Below, piece by piece: positions 55,125 to 63,949 of a stretch of 64,000 nt of DNA (positions are counted from its first letter, which is position 1; each line of letters begins with the position of its first letter). The position numbers were made by a program, and so were the translations under genes. This stretch comes from CAVVFX01 sp963777595 (lineage in GTDB: Bacteria > Acidobacteriota > Terriglobia > Bryobacterales > Bryobacteraceae). Below the pieces are notes generated by a model that saw only the letters and a program-made list of their open reading frames with translations, ran no database searches and was not told where the DNA came from. The stretch lies in contig CAVZRE010000066.1 in NCBI GenBank assembly GCA_963777595.1, positions 124,001-188,000 on the forward strand. The letters are read 5' to 3'.

Positions 55125-55988
55125 CTAGGCCTGCAGCCTCTCACATTCCGCATTGAACTCGCATCCCAAAATGGCGATCAGGGAGACCAGATACATCCAA
55201 ACCAGGAGCGCAATTCCGGTCCCCAGGCTGCCATACATTACGTTGTAGTGTGCCATGTGGCGGACATACCAACCGAAGCCCAGGGTGGCACCGAACCAGA
55301 GCAAAGTCGCGAGGAATGCGCCAGGCCATACTGCTGACCAACGCTGCCTCCGATACGGCCCGAAATAGTACATTGTTCCCGTGATCGTGATGACCGCCGA
55401 AATGGCGATCGCGTATCGCATCACTTGAGACAGAAATGTGTAGATGCCGGCGAGCGGGTTAAACGCGGGATCCACCTTGAGCCAGCCGAGCACCAGATTG
55501 TCCACCTGAGTGCCCAGCACCAGCAGCGCTGACGCCCCTACAAGAGGAGCCGCGGCCATGAACACCATGGCGATAGCGATACTGCTTTCATTCCAGAACG
55601 ACCGGCTGCGTGGAACCCGGTATACAGCGTTGAAACCTTGAATCAGGCTCTTGATGACGCTCGACGCGGCCCATACCGATACGAGCGAGGCCACCACCAA
55701 CAGAGCATTGGAGCGCTGCCCCGCTGCCTTGAATGCCGCGGCGACTTCACGTTCACTCCCCGGCGGCACAACTTCGTTCAAAAAGTGGTTCAGAGTTCGC
55801 GCCACGAACTCCGCCCTGGTCTGCACAAAGATGGTGGCGGCGCTGGTCAACACGGGAAAGAACGAAAGAATCGACGAATAGGCGGCGCCTTTCGCGATCA
55901 TATACAGGTTATCGTCGAACGAGGAAAGAAAAGTACTCTTCAGCAAATACGGCAGATGTCTGAGAACGCGGCGCGCGTTGGCGAGCAC
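55125..55988 (-). CDS. YihY/BrkB-family membrane protein
   Basis: 287 aa starting GTG 55988. Six hydrophobic helices are spread over residues 33-280: KGAAYSSILSFFPVLTSAATIFV opens the family domain, followed by ALLVVASLVSVWAASSVIKSLIQGFNAVYRV, SIAIAMVFMAAAPLVGASALLVLG, RYAIAISAVITITGTMYYFGPYRRQRW and GTGIALLVWMYLVSLIAILGCEFNAE. These match the conserved YihY/BrkB (formerly RNase BN) pattern. Proposed roles include transport or envelope maintenance; none is proven. It lies one base after the DedA stop on the same strand and is probably co-expressed. Confidence 0.9.
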   Translation of the reverse strand: MLANARRVLRHLPYLLKSTFLSSFDDNLYMIAKGAAYSSILSFFPVLTSAATIFVQTRAEFVARTLNHFLNEVVPPGSEREVAAAFKAAGQRSNALLVVASLVSVWAASSVIKSLIQGFNAVYRVPRSRSFWNESSIAIAMVFMAAAPLVGASALLVLGTQVDNLVLGWLKVDPAFNPLAGIYTFLSQVMRYAIAISAVITITGTMYYFGPYRRQRWSAVWPGAFLATLLWFGATLGFGWYVRHMAHYNVMYGSLGTGIALLVWMYLVSLIAILGCEFNAECERLQA

Positions 55989-55989
55989 A

Positions 55990-56643
55990 CTATGTATTTA
56001 CCACGCGGCGGCGTGCCTTCATGACTTCGAGAACCACTGGCAACAGGGACAGGAAGATGATGCCCAGAACCACTTTCTCGAAGTTTTGACGGATCAGGGT
56101 GACCTGTCCGAGGCGATAGCCGGCCAGGATGATGAACAGAATCCACCCGGCGCCTCCCGCAAGACTGAAGGTTAAAAAACGCGAGTACTTCATGCGCGCC
56201 ACGCCCGCAACAAACGGCGTACACGTGCGAATGATGGGAATGAAGCGCGCGTAGATGATGGACTTGCCGCCATGGCGATCAAAGAACTGGCGCGTCTTCA
56301 CGAGATGATCGGGATGAAAGAAACGCGATTTAGGACGGCTGAAAATTACCGGACCGGAACGGTACCCCAGATAATAACCAACGTTGTCTCCGATGATGGC
56401 CGCGCACATCAACAGAAGAATAATCAGCGGAAGATTCAGGTCGCCCGCGCCGCAAACCACGCCCACGGTGAACAGCAGCGAGTCGCCAGGCAGAAAGAAG
56501 CCGACCAGCAAGCCTGTCTCCGCAAACACAATTCCACATAAAGCCGCATAGCCAAGCCAGCCGGTGAGCATCGTTCCAAGAAGAGCGATCAACTTCTCGG
56601 GATCGGTCAGCGACCGGAGAAAATCGAAGAGTGAGTGGATCAT
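55990..56643 (-). CDS. DedA-family membrane protein
   Basis: 217 aa. FAETGLLVGFFLPGDSLLFTVGVVCG is the conserved E-x8-PG(D/E) block, and SRFFHPDHLVKTRQFFDRHGGKSIIYARFIPIIRTCTPFVAGVARM holds the paired R-x3-P and G-x-A residues of the SNARE-associated (PF09335) core. Recent work on the superfamily supports a role in recycling undecaprenyl phosphate or other lipids across the membrane, which would fit the surface-polysaccharide context. About five helices. It is 34 bases downstream of the PpiD-like gene and one base before yihY. Confidence 0.93.
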   Translation of the reverse strand: MIHSLFDFLRSLTDPEKLIALLGTMLTGWLGYAALCGIVFAETGLLVGFFLPGDSLLFTVGVVCGAGDLNLPLIILLLMCAAIIGDNVGYYLGYRSGPVIFSRPKSRFFHPDHLVKTRQFFDRHGGKSIIYARFIPIIRTCTPFVAGVARMKYSRFLTFSLAGGAGWILFIILAGYRLGQVTLIRQNFEKVVLGIIFLSLLPVVLEVMKARRRVVNT

Positions 56644-56677
56644 TGGGAGTGGGGCGCGCCGAAAGTGCCGGGTGACT

Positions 56678-58606
56678 TTAACTGCGCGTGTAGTTATCTA
56701 TCAGCTGTTTGAGAACGTCATTGTTCACGCGAATCTTCTTTTCCTGTTCCAGCCGCTTGCGCAATCCGGCCGTGAAGATTTCTTCCCGTTCGCGCGCTTT
56801 GGTGTTGCGCAACTCGTCCCGAATCGCATCCCGCTGGACGGGAAATTCAGCCATATTGGGCGCAATGTGGGCGACTACTTGCGCCACCACAACGTTCCCC
56901 TGTGCGGAGATCGGCCCGAGCAGGCTGCCGACCGGTTTGATGAACGCGTCGCTTAACGTCGATGCGGAACCAACGCCTTCCACCGCTCCCGAATGCGTGA
57001 ACTCGTCGGGGGATTTCACTTCCAGTCCCATTTCCTTGGCAACTTTCTTAAAGTCCCCTTCCGACTTCACTTTCGCCATCAGTTCGGTGGCTTTCTGATT
57101 GAGCAGGTCCTGCAACTTCTGAGCGTTGAGCTTGGTGCGGATTTGGCTCTGCACATCTTCAAACGTTGCCGGGTGCGCGGGCTGCACATCGAGGACGTCC
57201 GCAACCACAATCTTGTTGCCGGGTAGAACGACCGGCTGCGACACCTGGCCTTTTTTCAAGGTAAGCAGAGCGTTATCGAGGTCCCTATTGACGCCCACGC
57301 CGGGAATGGGATCGCCGGGTCCGTAGCTGGCAACGTTAAAGAGCTGTGCTTTTGAATCGGCCGCGGCCTTATCGGGGTGAGCCGGATCCTTGCGCAGTGC
57401 AGCTACCGCCTTGTCTTCATCCGCCTGCAGCAAATCGTTTACCTTCTGATTGCGATATTGCGTGATCAACTCCGGCTTAGCCTCTTCGAAAGGAATTGTG
57501 CGGGCCGGTTCTTTGGCCATGACTTCCAGGATGTGATAGCCGTAGGTGGTCTTCACCGGCTGGCTGATCTGATTCAGCGGCAGCGAGAACGCTGCGGCTT
57601 CAAACTCCTTCACTGTCTGGCCACGAGTGACCCAATCCAGATCGCCGCCCTTTGCCGCCGAACCCGGATCCTGGGAGTACTTCTTGGCCAGTTCCGCGAA
57701 ATCGGCGCCGCCTTTGAGTTGCTTCTCCAGGTCCTCGATCTTCGCTTTCACCTGCGCATCGTTGGTGGCGTCGGATTTCAGCAGAATATGCCGGACCTTC
57801 ACGCGCTCCTGTGTGTGAAATTTGTCGCCAGACATCCGATACAGGTTTTCGAGCTGGGCGTCAGTGGGCTGAATCTCATTCTGTACGCTGGCCGGGTCGA
57901 GGACCAGCACCGCCAGACTTTTCTTTTCGGGTAGCTGGTAATCGGCGCGATGCTTGTCGAAATATGCTTTCAGCTCCGCGTCGCTTGCCTGGGCTTCGGC
58001 GGTGTACTTGGCCGACGGAATCATCACGTAGTCGACCTTCGCCTTCTCGTTACGCTTGCGGAATTCCTGTTCGACTTCGAGGGGAGAGATCACGACGCCG
58101 GCCGCGATTAAATCCCGCAGGCGATTAATAATCACCTGCTGGGCCAGTTCGGACTCGAACTGCTCGATCGTCAGCCCCTGCTCGCCTAACACCTGGGCGT
58201 ATAGTTCTTTGCTGACTAACTTGCCGTCCTTGAATAACTGCTGGGGCAATGCATGGCGTACGGCCTCGGCAGTTTCCGCCTCGGTAGCGACAAAGCCGAG
58301 GCGCTTCGCCTCATAGGCCATCGCGCGTTCGGCTATGAGGTTGTTGATCATTTGAGGAGCGTAGACCGTCAGGATCTCGGGTGGAAGGTTGCGGCCCCGC
58401 ATCATATTGGAAATGACCCGCTGTGCGTCAGGCGCGGTGACGGTGTAATCGCCGACGGTCGCCACGACGTTGGATTCCGCGGGAGAATTGCCGTTCATCC
58501 AGCCGCCCGGGATCAGGTAAGTAACCATCGAAAGCGCCACGACGCCGAGAATCACGCCCAGCATGATTCGCACAGCTTTATCGCGGCTGCGAAAGAGATC
58601 AAACAT
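56678..58606 (-). CDS. PpiD/SurA-like peptidyl-prolyl isomerase
   Basis: 642 aa. A single N-terminal membrane anchor (KAVRIMLGVILGVVALSMVTYL, residues 10-31) is followed by a SurA_N-like chaperone region (LIAERAMAYEAKRLGFVATEAE, FESELAQQVIINRLRDLI) and a parvulin domain: VRHILLKSD...LEKQLKGGADFAELAKKYSQDPGSAAKGGDLDWVTRG...QPVKTTYGYHILEVM. A further beta-rich segment and a helical C-terminus complete it. It would assist folding of exported proteins at the periplasmic side of the inner membrane. AGGAG stands about ten bases before ATG 58606. Confidence 0.93.
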   Translation of the reverse strand: MFDLFRSRDKAVRIMLGVILGVVALSMVTYLIPGGWMNGNSPAESNVVATVGDYTVTAPDAQRVISNMMRGRNLPPEILTVYAPQMINNLIAERAMAYEAKRLGFVATEAETAEAVRHALPQQLFKDGKLVSKELYAQVLGEQGLTIEQFESELAQQVIINRLRDLIAAGVVISPLEVEQEFRKRNEKAKVDYVMIPSAKYTAEAQASDAELKAYFDKHRADYQLPEKKSLAVLVLDPASVQNEIQPTDAQLENLYRMSGDKFHTQERVKVRHILLKSDATNDAQVKAKIEDLEKQLKGGADFAELAKKYSQDPGSAAKGGDLDWVTRGQTVKEFEAAAFSLPLNQISQPVKTTYGYHILEVMAKEPARTIPFEEAKPELITQYRNQKVNDLLQADEDKAVAALRKDPAHPDKAAADSKAQLFNVASYGPGDPIPGVGVNRDLDNALLTLKKGQVSQPVVLPGNKIVVADVLDVQPAHPATFEDVQSQIRTKLNAQKLQDLLNQKATELMAKVKSEGDFKKVAKEMGLEVKSPDEFTHSGAVEGVGSASTLSDAFIKPVGSLLGPISAQGNVVVAQVVAHIAPNMAEFPVQRDAIRDELRNTKAREREEIFTAGLRKRLEQEKKIRVNNDVLKQLIDNYTRS

Positions 58607-58774
58607 GTAAAGGAAGCTCCTGCAAGAAGTTGAACTTCCAGTTTAGCAGCCCGCGAAGATCGTAGCCGGGACACCGCGTGACGCGCTACTCATTTGTGTA
58701 GCAATCCTGGGCCCGTCAAGTTAGTCGTGTTAACATAACCATGTAATTTTTGCAAAACAGAAATAGCGAGACAA

Positions 58775-59266
58775 GTGATGCACACGCGGCGCTGGTTTTT
58801 AGCGGCACTCCTGACGGCGGGTTTCCTGATTGCTCAGGAAGGGCCGCCCACCGTTCAGGTCACTGGGGCCGTTAAAGAGCCGTTGACTCTGTCCGCGGAC
58901 GATCTTGCGAAAATGCCGCGAGCTTCGGTGACCACCACCAGCAACGGAATCGAGACGGTCTATCAAGGCGTCTGGCTACATGACGTGCTCAAGAAGGCCG
59001 GTGTCCCGCAAGGTAGCGAACTTCGCGGCAAGGCTCTCGCAAGCTATGTGCTGGCGGAAGCTCAGGACGGCTACCAGGTGGTATTCTCGCTGGGCGAACT
59101 CGATCCGTCGTTTATCGACAACCAGATCCTACTCGCCGATACTGCGAACGGCAAGCCCTTATTCGGAGCGCAGGGACGTTTCCGGCTGGTAGTGCCGAAA
59201 GACAAACCGGGAGCGCGGTCCATCCGCATGCTGACCCGAATCGAGGTCGTACAGGTGCGAAAATAA
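58775..59266 (+). CDS. Exported small sulfite-oxidase-fold (Oxidored_molyb-like) protein
   Basis: 163 aa with a Tat-like signal (HTRRWFLAALLTAGFLIAQ). The rest, PPTVQVTGAVKEPLTLSADDLAKMPRASV...VWLHDVLKKAGV...YVLAEAQDGYQVVFSLGELDPSFIDNQILLADTANGKPL...PGARSIRMLTRIEVV, has the order of the molybdopterin-binding domain of sulfite-oxidase-type enzymes but is short. It has no cysteine at all, so the usual Mo-ligating Cys is absent. It may bind a pterin differently or be a non-catalytic partner. The di-haem peroxidase gene begins five bases after its stop. Confidence 0.75.
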   Translation: MMHTRRWFLAALLTAGFLIAQEGPPTVQVTGAVKEPLTLSADDLAKMPRASVTTTSNGIETVYQGVWLHDVLKKAGVPQGSELRGKALASYVLAEAQDGYQVVFSLGELDPSFIDNQILLADTANGKPLFGAQGRFRLVVPKDKPGARSIRMLTRIEVVQVRK

Positions 59267-59271
59267 TTGTT

Positions 59272-60339
59272 GTGAGAGCCGGATTCATCGCGGGATTCGC
59301 CTTCGCGGCTGGGCTGATGGGAGGCGGTTTCGATTGGAATCTGCCCGAGGGGTTTCCGCGCCCGGCGGTTCCAGCCGATAATCCGATGAGCGCCGCAAAG
59401 GTCGAACTCGGCCGCTACCTTTTTTACGATCGGAGGCTGTCGGTAAATGGTAAGGAATCCTGCGCAACCTGCCATCGCCAGGAATTGGCCTTCACAGATG
59501 GCAAACCGCGAGCCGAAGGGACGACCGGAAAACTTCATCCTCGAAGTAGCATGAGCCTGGTCAATGTGGCCTATGCCGTCCGGCTCACCTGGGCAGATCC
59601 GGAACTCGCGTCGCTCGAAGATCAGGCGCTGGTTCCGATGTTCGGCGAACAGCCGGTCGAGTTGGGACTTAAAGGTCATGAGCGGGAGTTCCTGGCCTCT
59701 CTACGGAACGAACCCATTTATCAGAGATATTTTCCTCAGGTCTTTCCAGGTGAGACAGACGCCTTCACGCTCCGCCACGTGACCAAAGCGATCGCGGCTT
59801 TCGAGCGCACCATCATTTCCATGCGGTCGCCGTATGATCGTTACCGTTGGGGCGGTGATATGTCGGCCCTTTCCGCAGCTGCCAAACGTGGAGAAATTCT
59901 CTTTTCCTCGAGCGAGCGGGCCCGATGCTTTCAATGTCACGGCGGATGGAATTTCAGCGGGGAGGTTCGTGTGGAAGGAGATAATGGCAACGCAGCCGGC
60001 GGCTTCTTCAATACCGGTGTGACCGAATACGCTGCGCCCAATCGCGGGCTATACGAAAAAACTCAACGAGCCGACGACATGGGCAAGTTCCGGGCACCCA
60101 CTTTACGAAACATCGCGATTACCGGACCTTACATGCATGACGGCAGCCTCGCCACCCTTGACGACGTCATCGACCATTACGTTGCGGGAGGAAAATTCGC
60201 TCATCCAAACAAATCCCGTATGATCCGTCCTCTCGCCTTGACAGATGCCGACCAACGCGACCTGATCGAATTTCTGAAATCCCTGACTGACGAAGAGTTG
60301 CTCCACGATCCGCGATGGGGCAACCCTTGGCAAAAATAG
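59272..60339 (+). CDS. Di-haem cytochrome c peroxidase (MauG/CcpA family)
   Basis: 355 aa starting GTG 59272, with a short hydrophobic N-terminus that would direct it to the periplasm. Two haem sites are seen: ESCATCHRQELAFTDG (CxxCH near residue 64) and ARCFQCHGGWNFSG (CxxCH near residue 221). The conserved GLYEKTQRADDMGKFRAPTLRNIAITGPYMHDGSLATLDDVIDHY block holds the distal methionine or histidine region. Members reduce hydrogen peroxide or perform MauG-like oxidations. The close linkage with an Oxidored_molyb-fold protein suggests the latter's product or partner is part of the same electron path. Confidence 0.93.
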   Translation: MRAGFIAGFAFAAGLMGGGFDWNLPEGFPRPAVPADNPMSAAKVELGRYLFYDRRLSVNGKESCATCHRQELAFTDGKPRAEGTTGKLHPRSSMSLVNVAYAVRLTWADPELASLEDQALVPMFGEQPVELGLKGHEREFLASLRNEPIYQRYFPQVFPGETDAFTLRHVTKAIAAFERTIISMRSPYDRYRWGGDMSALSAAAKRGEILFSSSERARCFQCHGGWNFSGEVRVEGDNGNAAGGFFNTGVTEYAAPNRGLYEKTQRADDMGKFRAPTLRNIAITGPYMHDGSLATLDDVIDHYVAGGKFAHPNKSRMIRPLALTDADQRDLIEFLKSLTDEELLHDPRWGNPWQK

Positions 60340-60363
60340 AAATGGTCCGAATTCAAGTTCCTG

Positions 60364-60573
60364 CTACGAATCTTTTTGGAGCATCACTTCCGTCGACTTG
60401 ATGACCACCTTGACTATGTCGCCCTTCTTGAGACCGAGTTCTTCGGCACTGCGGCGGGTAATGACGCTTTCCAGGATATTCTTTCCGATCTTGACGTCAA
60501 CATGAGCCATGATGTCCCCAAGCTTCACTTCAACAACTTTTCCTTCGAGCTGATTCCGCGCTGATATGGGCAT
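60364..60573 (-). CDS. Molbindin-like single TOBE-domain protein
   Basis: 69 aa. PISARNQLEGKVVEVKLGDIMAHVDVKIGKNILESVITRRSAEELGLKKGDIVKVVIKSTEVMLQ is a complete Mop/TOBE domain (ARNQ-L-G-V and S-T-E-V-M ends as in molybdate-binding proteins). Such small proteins bind molybdate and act as a store or buffer for molybdenum cofactor synthesis. It converges on the di-haem peroxidase gene with a 24-base gap, and follows the subtilisin gene on the same strand after 17 bases. Confidence 0.93.
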   Translation of the reverse strand: MPISARNQLEGKVVEVKLGDIMAHVDVKIGKNILESVITRRSAEELGLKKGDIVKVVIKSTEVMLQKDS

Positions 60574-60590
60574 GACCTAATCATCCCACG

Positions 60591-62261
60591 TCAATTCTCG
60601 CCCGTATAACTGGAGCCCCACAGCGCAGTCGATCCCCACAACGCGGTAGACCCGGACGGATCGCTCGATCCCCAAAGCGCAGTCGAACCCCAAAGCGCAG
60701 TGGAGCCCCAAAGTGCGGTCGACCCCCAAAGTGCCGTTGATCCCCAGAGTGCCGTCGATCCCCAGAGCGCGGTCGAACCATTCACCAATTCCGATCCCCA
60801 AACGCTGTTCAGTGTCGTGCCGCTGGTCCCCCAAAGGACGTTCACCGGTAACACGAGGTAGGCTTCGCCAAGCAGCGAATTGTAAGCCACCGTCGGCGAC
60901 AATGCCGCACCTGACGCGTTGATGGTACTCGACACCGCCGCGGCTGCATCAAGGTATCCCGCACCTACGGTGAACATATCGTAGAAATCCGTGTAGCTTT
61001 GGCCGGTAACCGAATCTGTCGTCGTGCTGGAGACGGGAAAATTCTTAGACGCGGACTGCATCAGCCGGGCTTTGATCGTATCTGGACTTAAAGAGGGATT
61101 CTTTTGGAGCATCAGCGCGACGGTACCGCTGACTGCGGGAGTTGCCATACTCGTGCCGCTGAGACGTAGATACGAGGTACCCACAATCGATTGAGGATAG
61201 GTGTTGGCCAGAGTGCTGCCGGGCGCCAACAGAGAGACTTCCAGATTGCCTGGGGCAACCATGTCAGGTTTGGCAATCATGTCCACTAGCGTGGGACCCC
61301 GTGAACTGTAACTGGCGATTTGATCATCGGATCGCGTGATCGTGCCCATCGTCTTCATGACGCCGACTGTGATAACGCTCGGTGTATTTCCAGGAGCCGT
61401 AATGGTCCCGTAGCCGTTGCGCCCCAGATTGCCGGCCGCTACGACCACCACGATGCCCTGCTTCCACGCAGCGGCAACAGCCTGGCAAAGTGGATCGACT
61501 GTGTAGCTTTCGAAAATCTGCCGGCCGAGGGAAAGATTGATTATCCGGATGTTGTATTTGGTTTTTAGCTGAATCGCCTGCTCGATGGCGGCGATCACGA
61601 TACTATCCTGGCTTTCGCCATTCTGATCAAGAACCCGGAGATCGATCAGGGAAGCATTCGGCGCGATGCCCTTATATACCTGCGCCGTCCCCAGAGAGTT
61701 GTGACCATTGCCGCCGACGATACCCGCGACGTGTGTGCCGTGTCCATAAGGATCTCCCGTCGCGGAATCGATGAAGCTCTGGTGGTATACCACCCGGCTG
61801 GTTGTCCCGTTGGCTGAGTTGAGGTCCGGATGATTGGCGATCCCACTATCGATCACCGCGACGCCAATGCCCGTTCCGTTAAAGCCGCTTTGCCAGACGA
61901 CGGGAGCGTTGATCGCCGGCGCCGAAACATCGAGCAGCGGCAGTACGGAGCGGTCGGGGGTGATGTACGTGATGTTGGGCAGAGAAAGAAGACCGAGTAT
62001 TTGGGCGGCCGGCAAGGTAGCCGCGATGGCCGGAATGACGGAGTAAGTGCGAGTGATGACCGCGCCGACAAGCCGCAGCGCGGCAAGATCCAGGATCCCC
62101 GGCGCGGTTTTGAACTGAATGATGACGTTGGTAGGTGTTAAGGTTTGTCCGAGGATCTGTTGAAGATCTTGGGAAAGTTTTTGGGTTTGACCGTTGGCGA
62201 TGCCGACAGCCAGAAATATGGAAGTCAAATAGACGACCGATTGCGACCTGAACCATTTCAT
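60591..62261 (-). CDS. Secreted S8 subtilisin-like protease with WGSTAL repeats
   Basis: 556 aa. Signal peptide (WFRSQSVVYLTSIFLAVGIANG), an inhibitor-I9-like propeptide (LTPTNVIIQFKTAPGIL..., to about residue 110), then the catalytic domain with D138 (VAVIDSGI), H174 (YGHGTHVAG), N278 (VAAGN) and S371 (GTSMATPAVSG). After the domain (ends about 490) comes a tail of hexapeptides: STALWG six times, a SSDPSG unit, STALWG twice, then SSYTGEN. Nucleotide units differ mainly at silent positions. The tail may anchor, sort or multimerise the protease. A 15-base palindrome lies 45 bases before its ATG. Confidence 0.92.
   Translation of the reverse strand: MKWFRSQSVVYLTSIFLAVGIANGQTQKLSQDLQQILGQTLTPTNVIIQFKTAPGILDLAALRLVGAVITRTYSVIPAIAATLPAAQILGLLSLPNITYITPDRSVLPLLDVSAPAINAPVVWQSGFNGTGIGVAVIDSGIANHPDLNSANGTTSRVVYHQSFIDSATGDPYGHGTHVAGIVGGNGHNSLGTAQVYKGIAPNASLIDLRVLDQNGESQDSIVIAAIEQAIQLKTKYNIRIINLSLGRQIFESYTVDPLCQAVAAAWKQGIVVVVAAGNLGRNGYGTITAPGNTPSVITVGVMKTMGTITRSDDQIASYSSRGPTLVDMIAKPDMVAPGNLEVSLLAPGSTLANTYPQSIVGTSYLRLSGTSMATPAVSGTVALMLQKNPSLSPDTIKARLMQSASKNFPVSSTTTDSVTGQSYTDFYDMFTVGAGYLDAAAAVSSTINASGAALSPTVAYNSLLGEAYLVLPVNVLWGTSGTTLNSVWGSELVNGSTALWGSTALWGSTALWGSTALWGSTALWGSTALWGSSDPSGSTALWGSTALWGSSYTGEN
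60600..60785 (-). repeat. 18-base tandem repeats encoding GSTALW
   Basis: Ten 18-base units (eight encoding STALWG, one diverged SSDPSG, one terminal) at the 3' end of the protease gene. The second and first codon positions are constant while third positions vary, e.g. GCG/GCA for Ala and CTC/CTT/CTG/TTG for Leu. Confidence 0.9.
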
Positions 62262-62305
62262 AAGCTTTTGCCTTAAGCGAACTGCTCAAGCCAACAATAG
62301 CCTTC

Positions 62306-62320
62306 GGCAACAGGGTTGCC
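62306..62320. promoter_or_regulatory. GGCAAC-AGG-GTTGCC inverted repeat upstream of the protease
   Basis: A perfect six-base inverted repeat with a three-base centre, 45-59 bases before the protease ATG. The length and symmetry fit a dimeric repressor operator. No promoter hexamers were fixed around it. Confidence 0.4.
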
Positions 62321-62397
62321 TCAGTATGATTTGGTTGATAACGCACACTACGGAGGTCAGCTCGTACTGAGGGGTCTAGTACTGCGTACGCTGACGT

Positions 62398-63402
62398 TCA
62401 GACGACAGATTCCCAGCGGTTCGACTCCGCGGCCCGGAAGATTGCATCGATCACGCGCATGTTGCCGATAGCCGTTTCAAGACTCACTGGAATTTCGCCC
62501 TGGCCCAACACCGCGCGCGAAAATACATCCCCTTGTATCGCATACTGATCGAAAGGACCAAGTTCTTCGACACGCCGGCCGCCGCCGATCAGATCGCGCC
62601 CATCGTCGACGATCACGCGCATGGTGCGCTCGTTCAGCGTATTGAAAGGGATCTCCAACTCAACGCGTCCCTTGGTGCCCACAAATTTCATGAACTGGTG
62701 TGGAGAGATTTGTGTGCTGCAGACGAAAACCGCCTGTCCGAAGGAATAGTCGAGGATTGCGGACGCCAGCCGGTCCGTGCCCATCTTCGGATCGCGCTCG
62801 ATCATCGCCGCCACGCGCCGCGGCTCCTGCCCGGAGACAAAACGCGAGGTGAAGATGGGATAGCAGCCGATGTCCATAATGCCCCCGCCTCCGAACTCCG
62901 GAATGTTCCGGATATTGGCCGGATCGGCATTGTTATAGCTGAAGAATGCGCTGACCGCACGCAGTGTGCCAATTTCGCCGGACTGCACGATTTCGCGCAG
63001 CCGGACCCATTGAGGCGTAGTTCGGACCATAAAAGCTTCGCCGATTTTTACGCCTGTCCGGTCACGCACAGCGATAAGTTGTTCCGCTTCCGCGGCATTC
63101 ATCGCCAGCGGTTTTTCACAAAGGACGTGCTTGCCCGCTTCGGCTGCCTTGATCGTCCATGGCACATGCAGATGGTTAGGTAGTGGATTGTAGATAACGT
63201 CGATTTCGCGATCCGCGAGTAACTCCTCGTACGAACCGTACGCGCGGTCGATGCCGAGGGTTTTTGCGGCATCCTGCGCCTTCGCTAAATCGCGAGACGC
63301 TATGGCACCCACCTCCGCGAACTCGCACAGCCGCATTCCTGGAACTACACGGCGCACCGCAATTCCGGCTACGCCAAGAATACCCCAGCGAACTTTTCTC
63401 AT
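62398..63402 (-). CDS. Cytoplasmic Gfo/Idh/MocA-family oxidoreductase
   Basis: About 334 aa from ATG 63402 (a GTG at 63417 also opens the frame). VRWGILGVAGIAVRRVVPG is the nucleotide-binding loop and GKHVLCEKPLAMNAAEAEQL the catalytic EKP block; GGGGIMDIGCYPIFTSRFV is the D-x3-H-type substrate segment with cysteine in place of histidine (DIGCY), as in many glucose-fructose-oxidoreductase-like members. No signal peptide. It would oxidise or reduce a sugar or inositol with NAD(P). It stands between the protease and the BFN gene as an apparent single unit. Confidence 0.9.
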   Translation of the reverse strand: MRKVRWGILGVAGIAVRRVVPGMRLCEFAEVGAIASRDLAKAQDAAKTLGIDRAYGSYEELLADREIDVIYNPLPNHLHVPWTIKAAEAGKHVLCEKPLAMNAAEAEQLIAVRDRTGVKIGEAFMVRTTPQWVRLREIVQSGEIGTLRAVSAFFSYNNADPANIRNIPEFGGGGIMDIGCYPIFTSRFVSGQEPRRVAAMIERDPKMGTDRLASAILDYSFGQAVFVCSTQISPHQFMKFVGTKGRVELEIPFNTLNERTMRVIVDDGRDLIGGGRRVEELGPFDQYAIQGDVFSRAVLGQGEIPVSLETAIGNMRVIDAIFRAAESNRWESVV

Positions 63403-63463
63403 AGTTTTTTGTGTCACAGACTTCGGTCTCTCAGCAGTAACACGGACTTCAGTCTGCGCTTTA

Positions 63464-63949
63464 CTACATCTTATAGCGTCCGAGATCCTCGTCGTTCAGA
63501 CCTTCCAGATAACGGCGAAGTTCCTCGTTGTTGACCTTATCGGACACTGATGTCGTTGCTTTCGACGATTTCAGCACCGCATCTTCCACGAAGATCGGGC
63601 AATCGAGACGCAACGCCAGCGCCAGCGCATCGCTCGGCCGCGAATCCACCGAAATCATCTCGCCGTCGCGTTCCAGCCAGATCAGCGCGTAGAACGTATC
63701 TTCCTTCAACTCGCTCACCACTACTTTGCGGATACCCGTGTGCAGGCCGAGCAGCAGGCTCTTGATCAGATCGTGCGTCATCGGCCGGGGCGTCGAGACT
63801 TTTTCGATTTCGAGAGCGATGGCATTCGCTTCGTAGACGCCGACCCAGATGGGAAGCACCGTATTGCTGCCGACGTCCTTCAAAATGACGATCGGCATAT
63901 TGGTAACGGGATCCATCATCAGCCCGCGAATTTTCATCTCGACTTCCAT
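63464..63949 (-). CDS. Bifunctional nuclease (BFN/DUF151) family protein
   Basis: 161 aa. MKIRGLMMDPVTNMPIVILKDVGSNTVLPIWVGVYEANAIALEIEKVSTPRPMTHDLIKSLL is the BFN domain start (the 'LPIWIG..EA.AIA' block), and ISVDSRPSDALALALRLDCPIFVEDAVL the second conserved block. Related plant and bacterial proteins have reported DNase/RNase activity, but most bacterial members are uncharacterised. GGAAGGGG lies upstream of ATG 63949; the ATG at 63937 is a second option. It is near the right window edge; what precedes it is unseen. Confidence 0.92.
   Translation of the reverse strand: MEVEMKIRGLMMDPVTNMPIVILKDVGSNTVLPIWVGVYEANAIALEIEKVSTPRPMTHDLIKSLLLGLHTGIRKVVVSELKEDTFYALIWLERDGEMISVDSRPSDALALALRLDCPIFVEDAVLKSSKATTSVSDKVNNEELRRYLEGLNDEDLGRYKM

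Noticed and set aside
62400..62440. tRNA-like GGTTCGACTCC stretch
   Set aside because: It lies inside the C-terminal codons of the Gfo/Idh/MocA gene and has no acceptor or anticodon arms around it.
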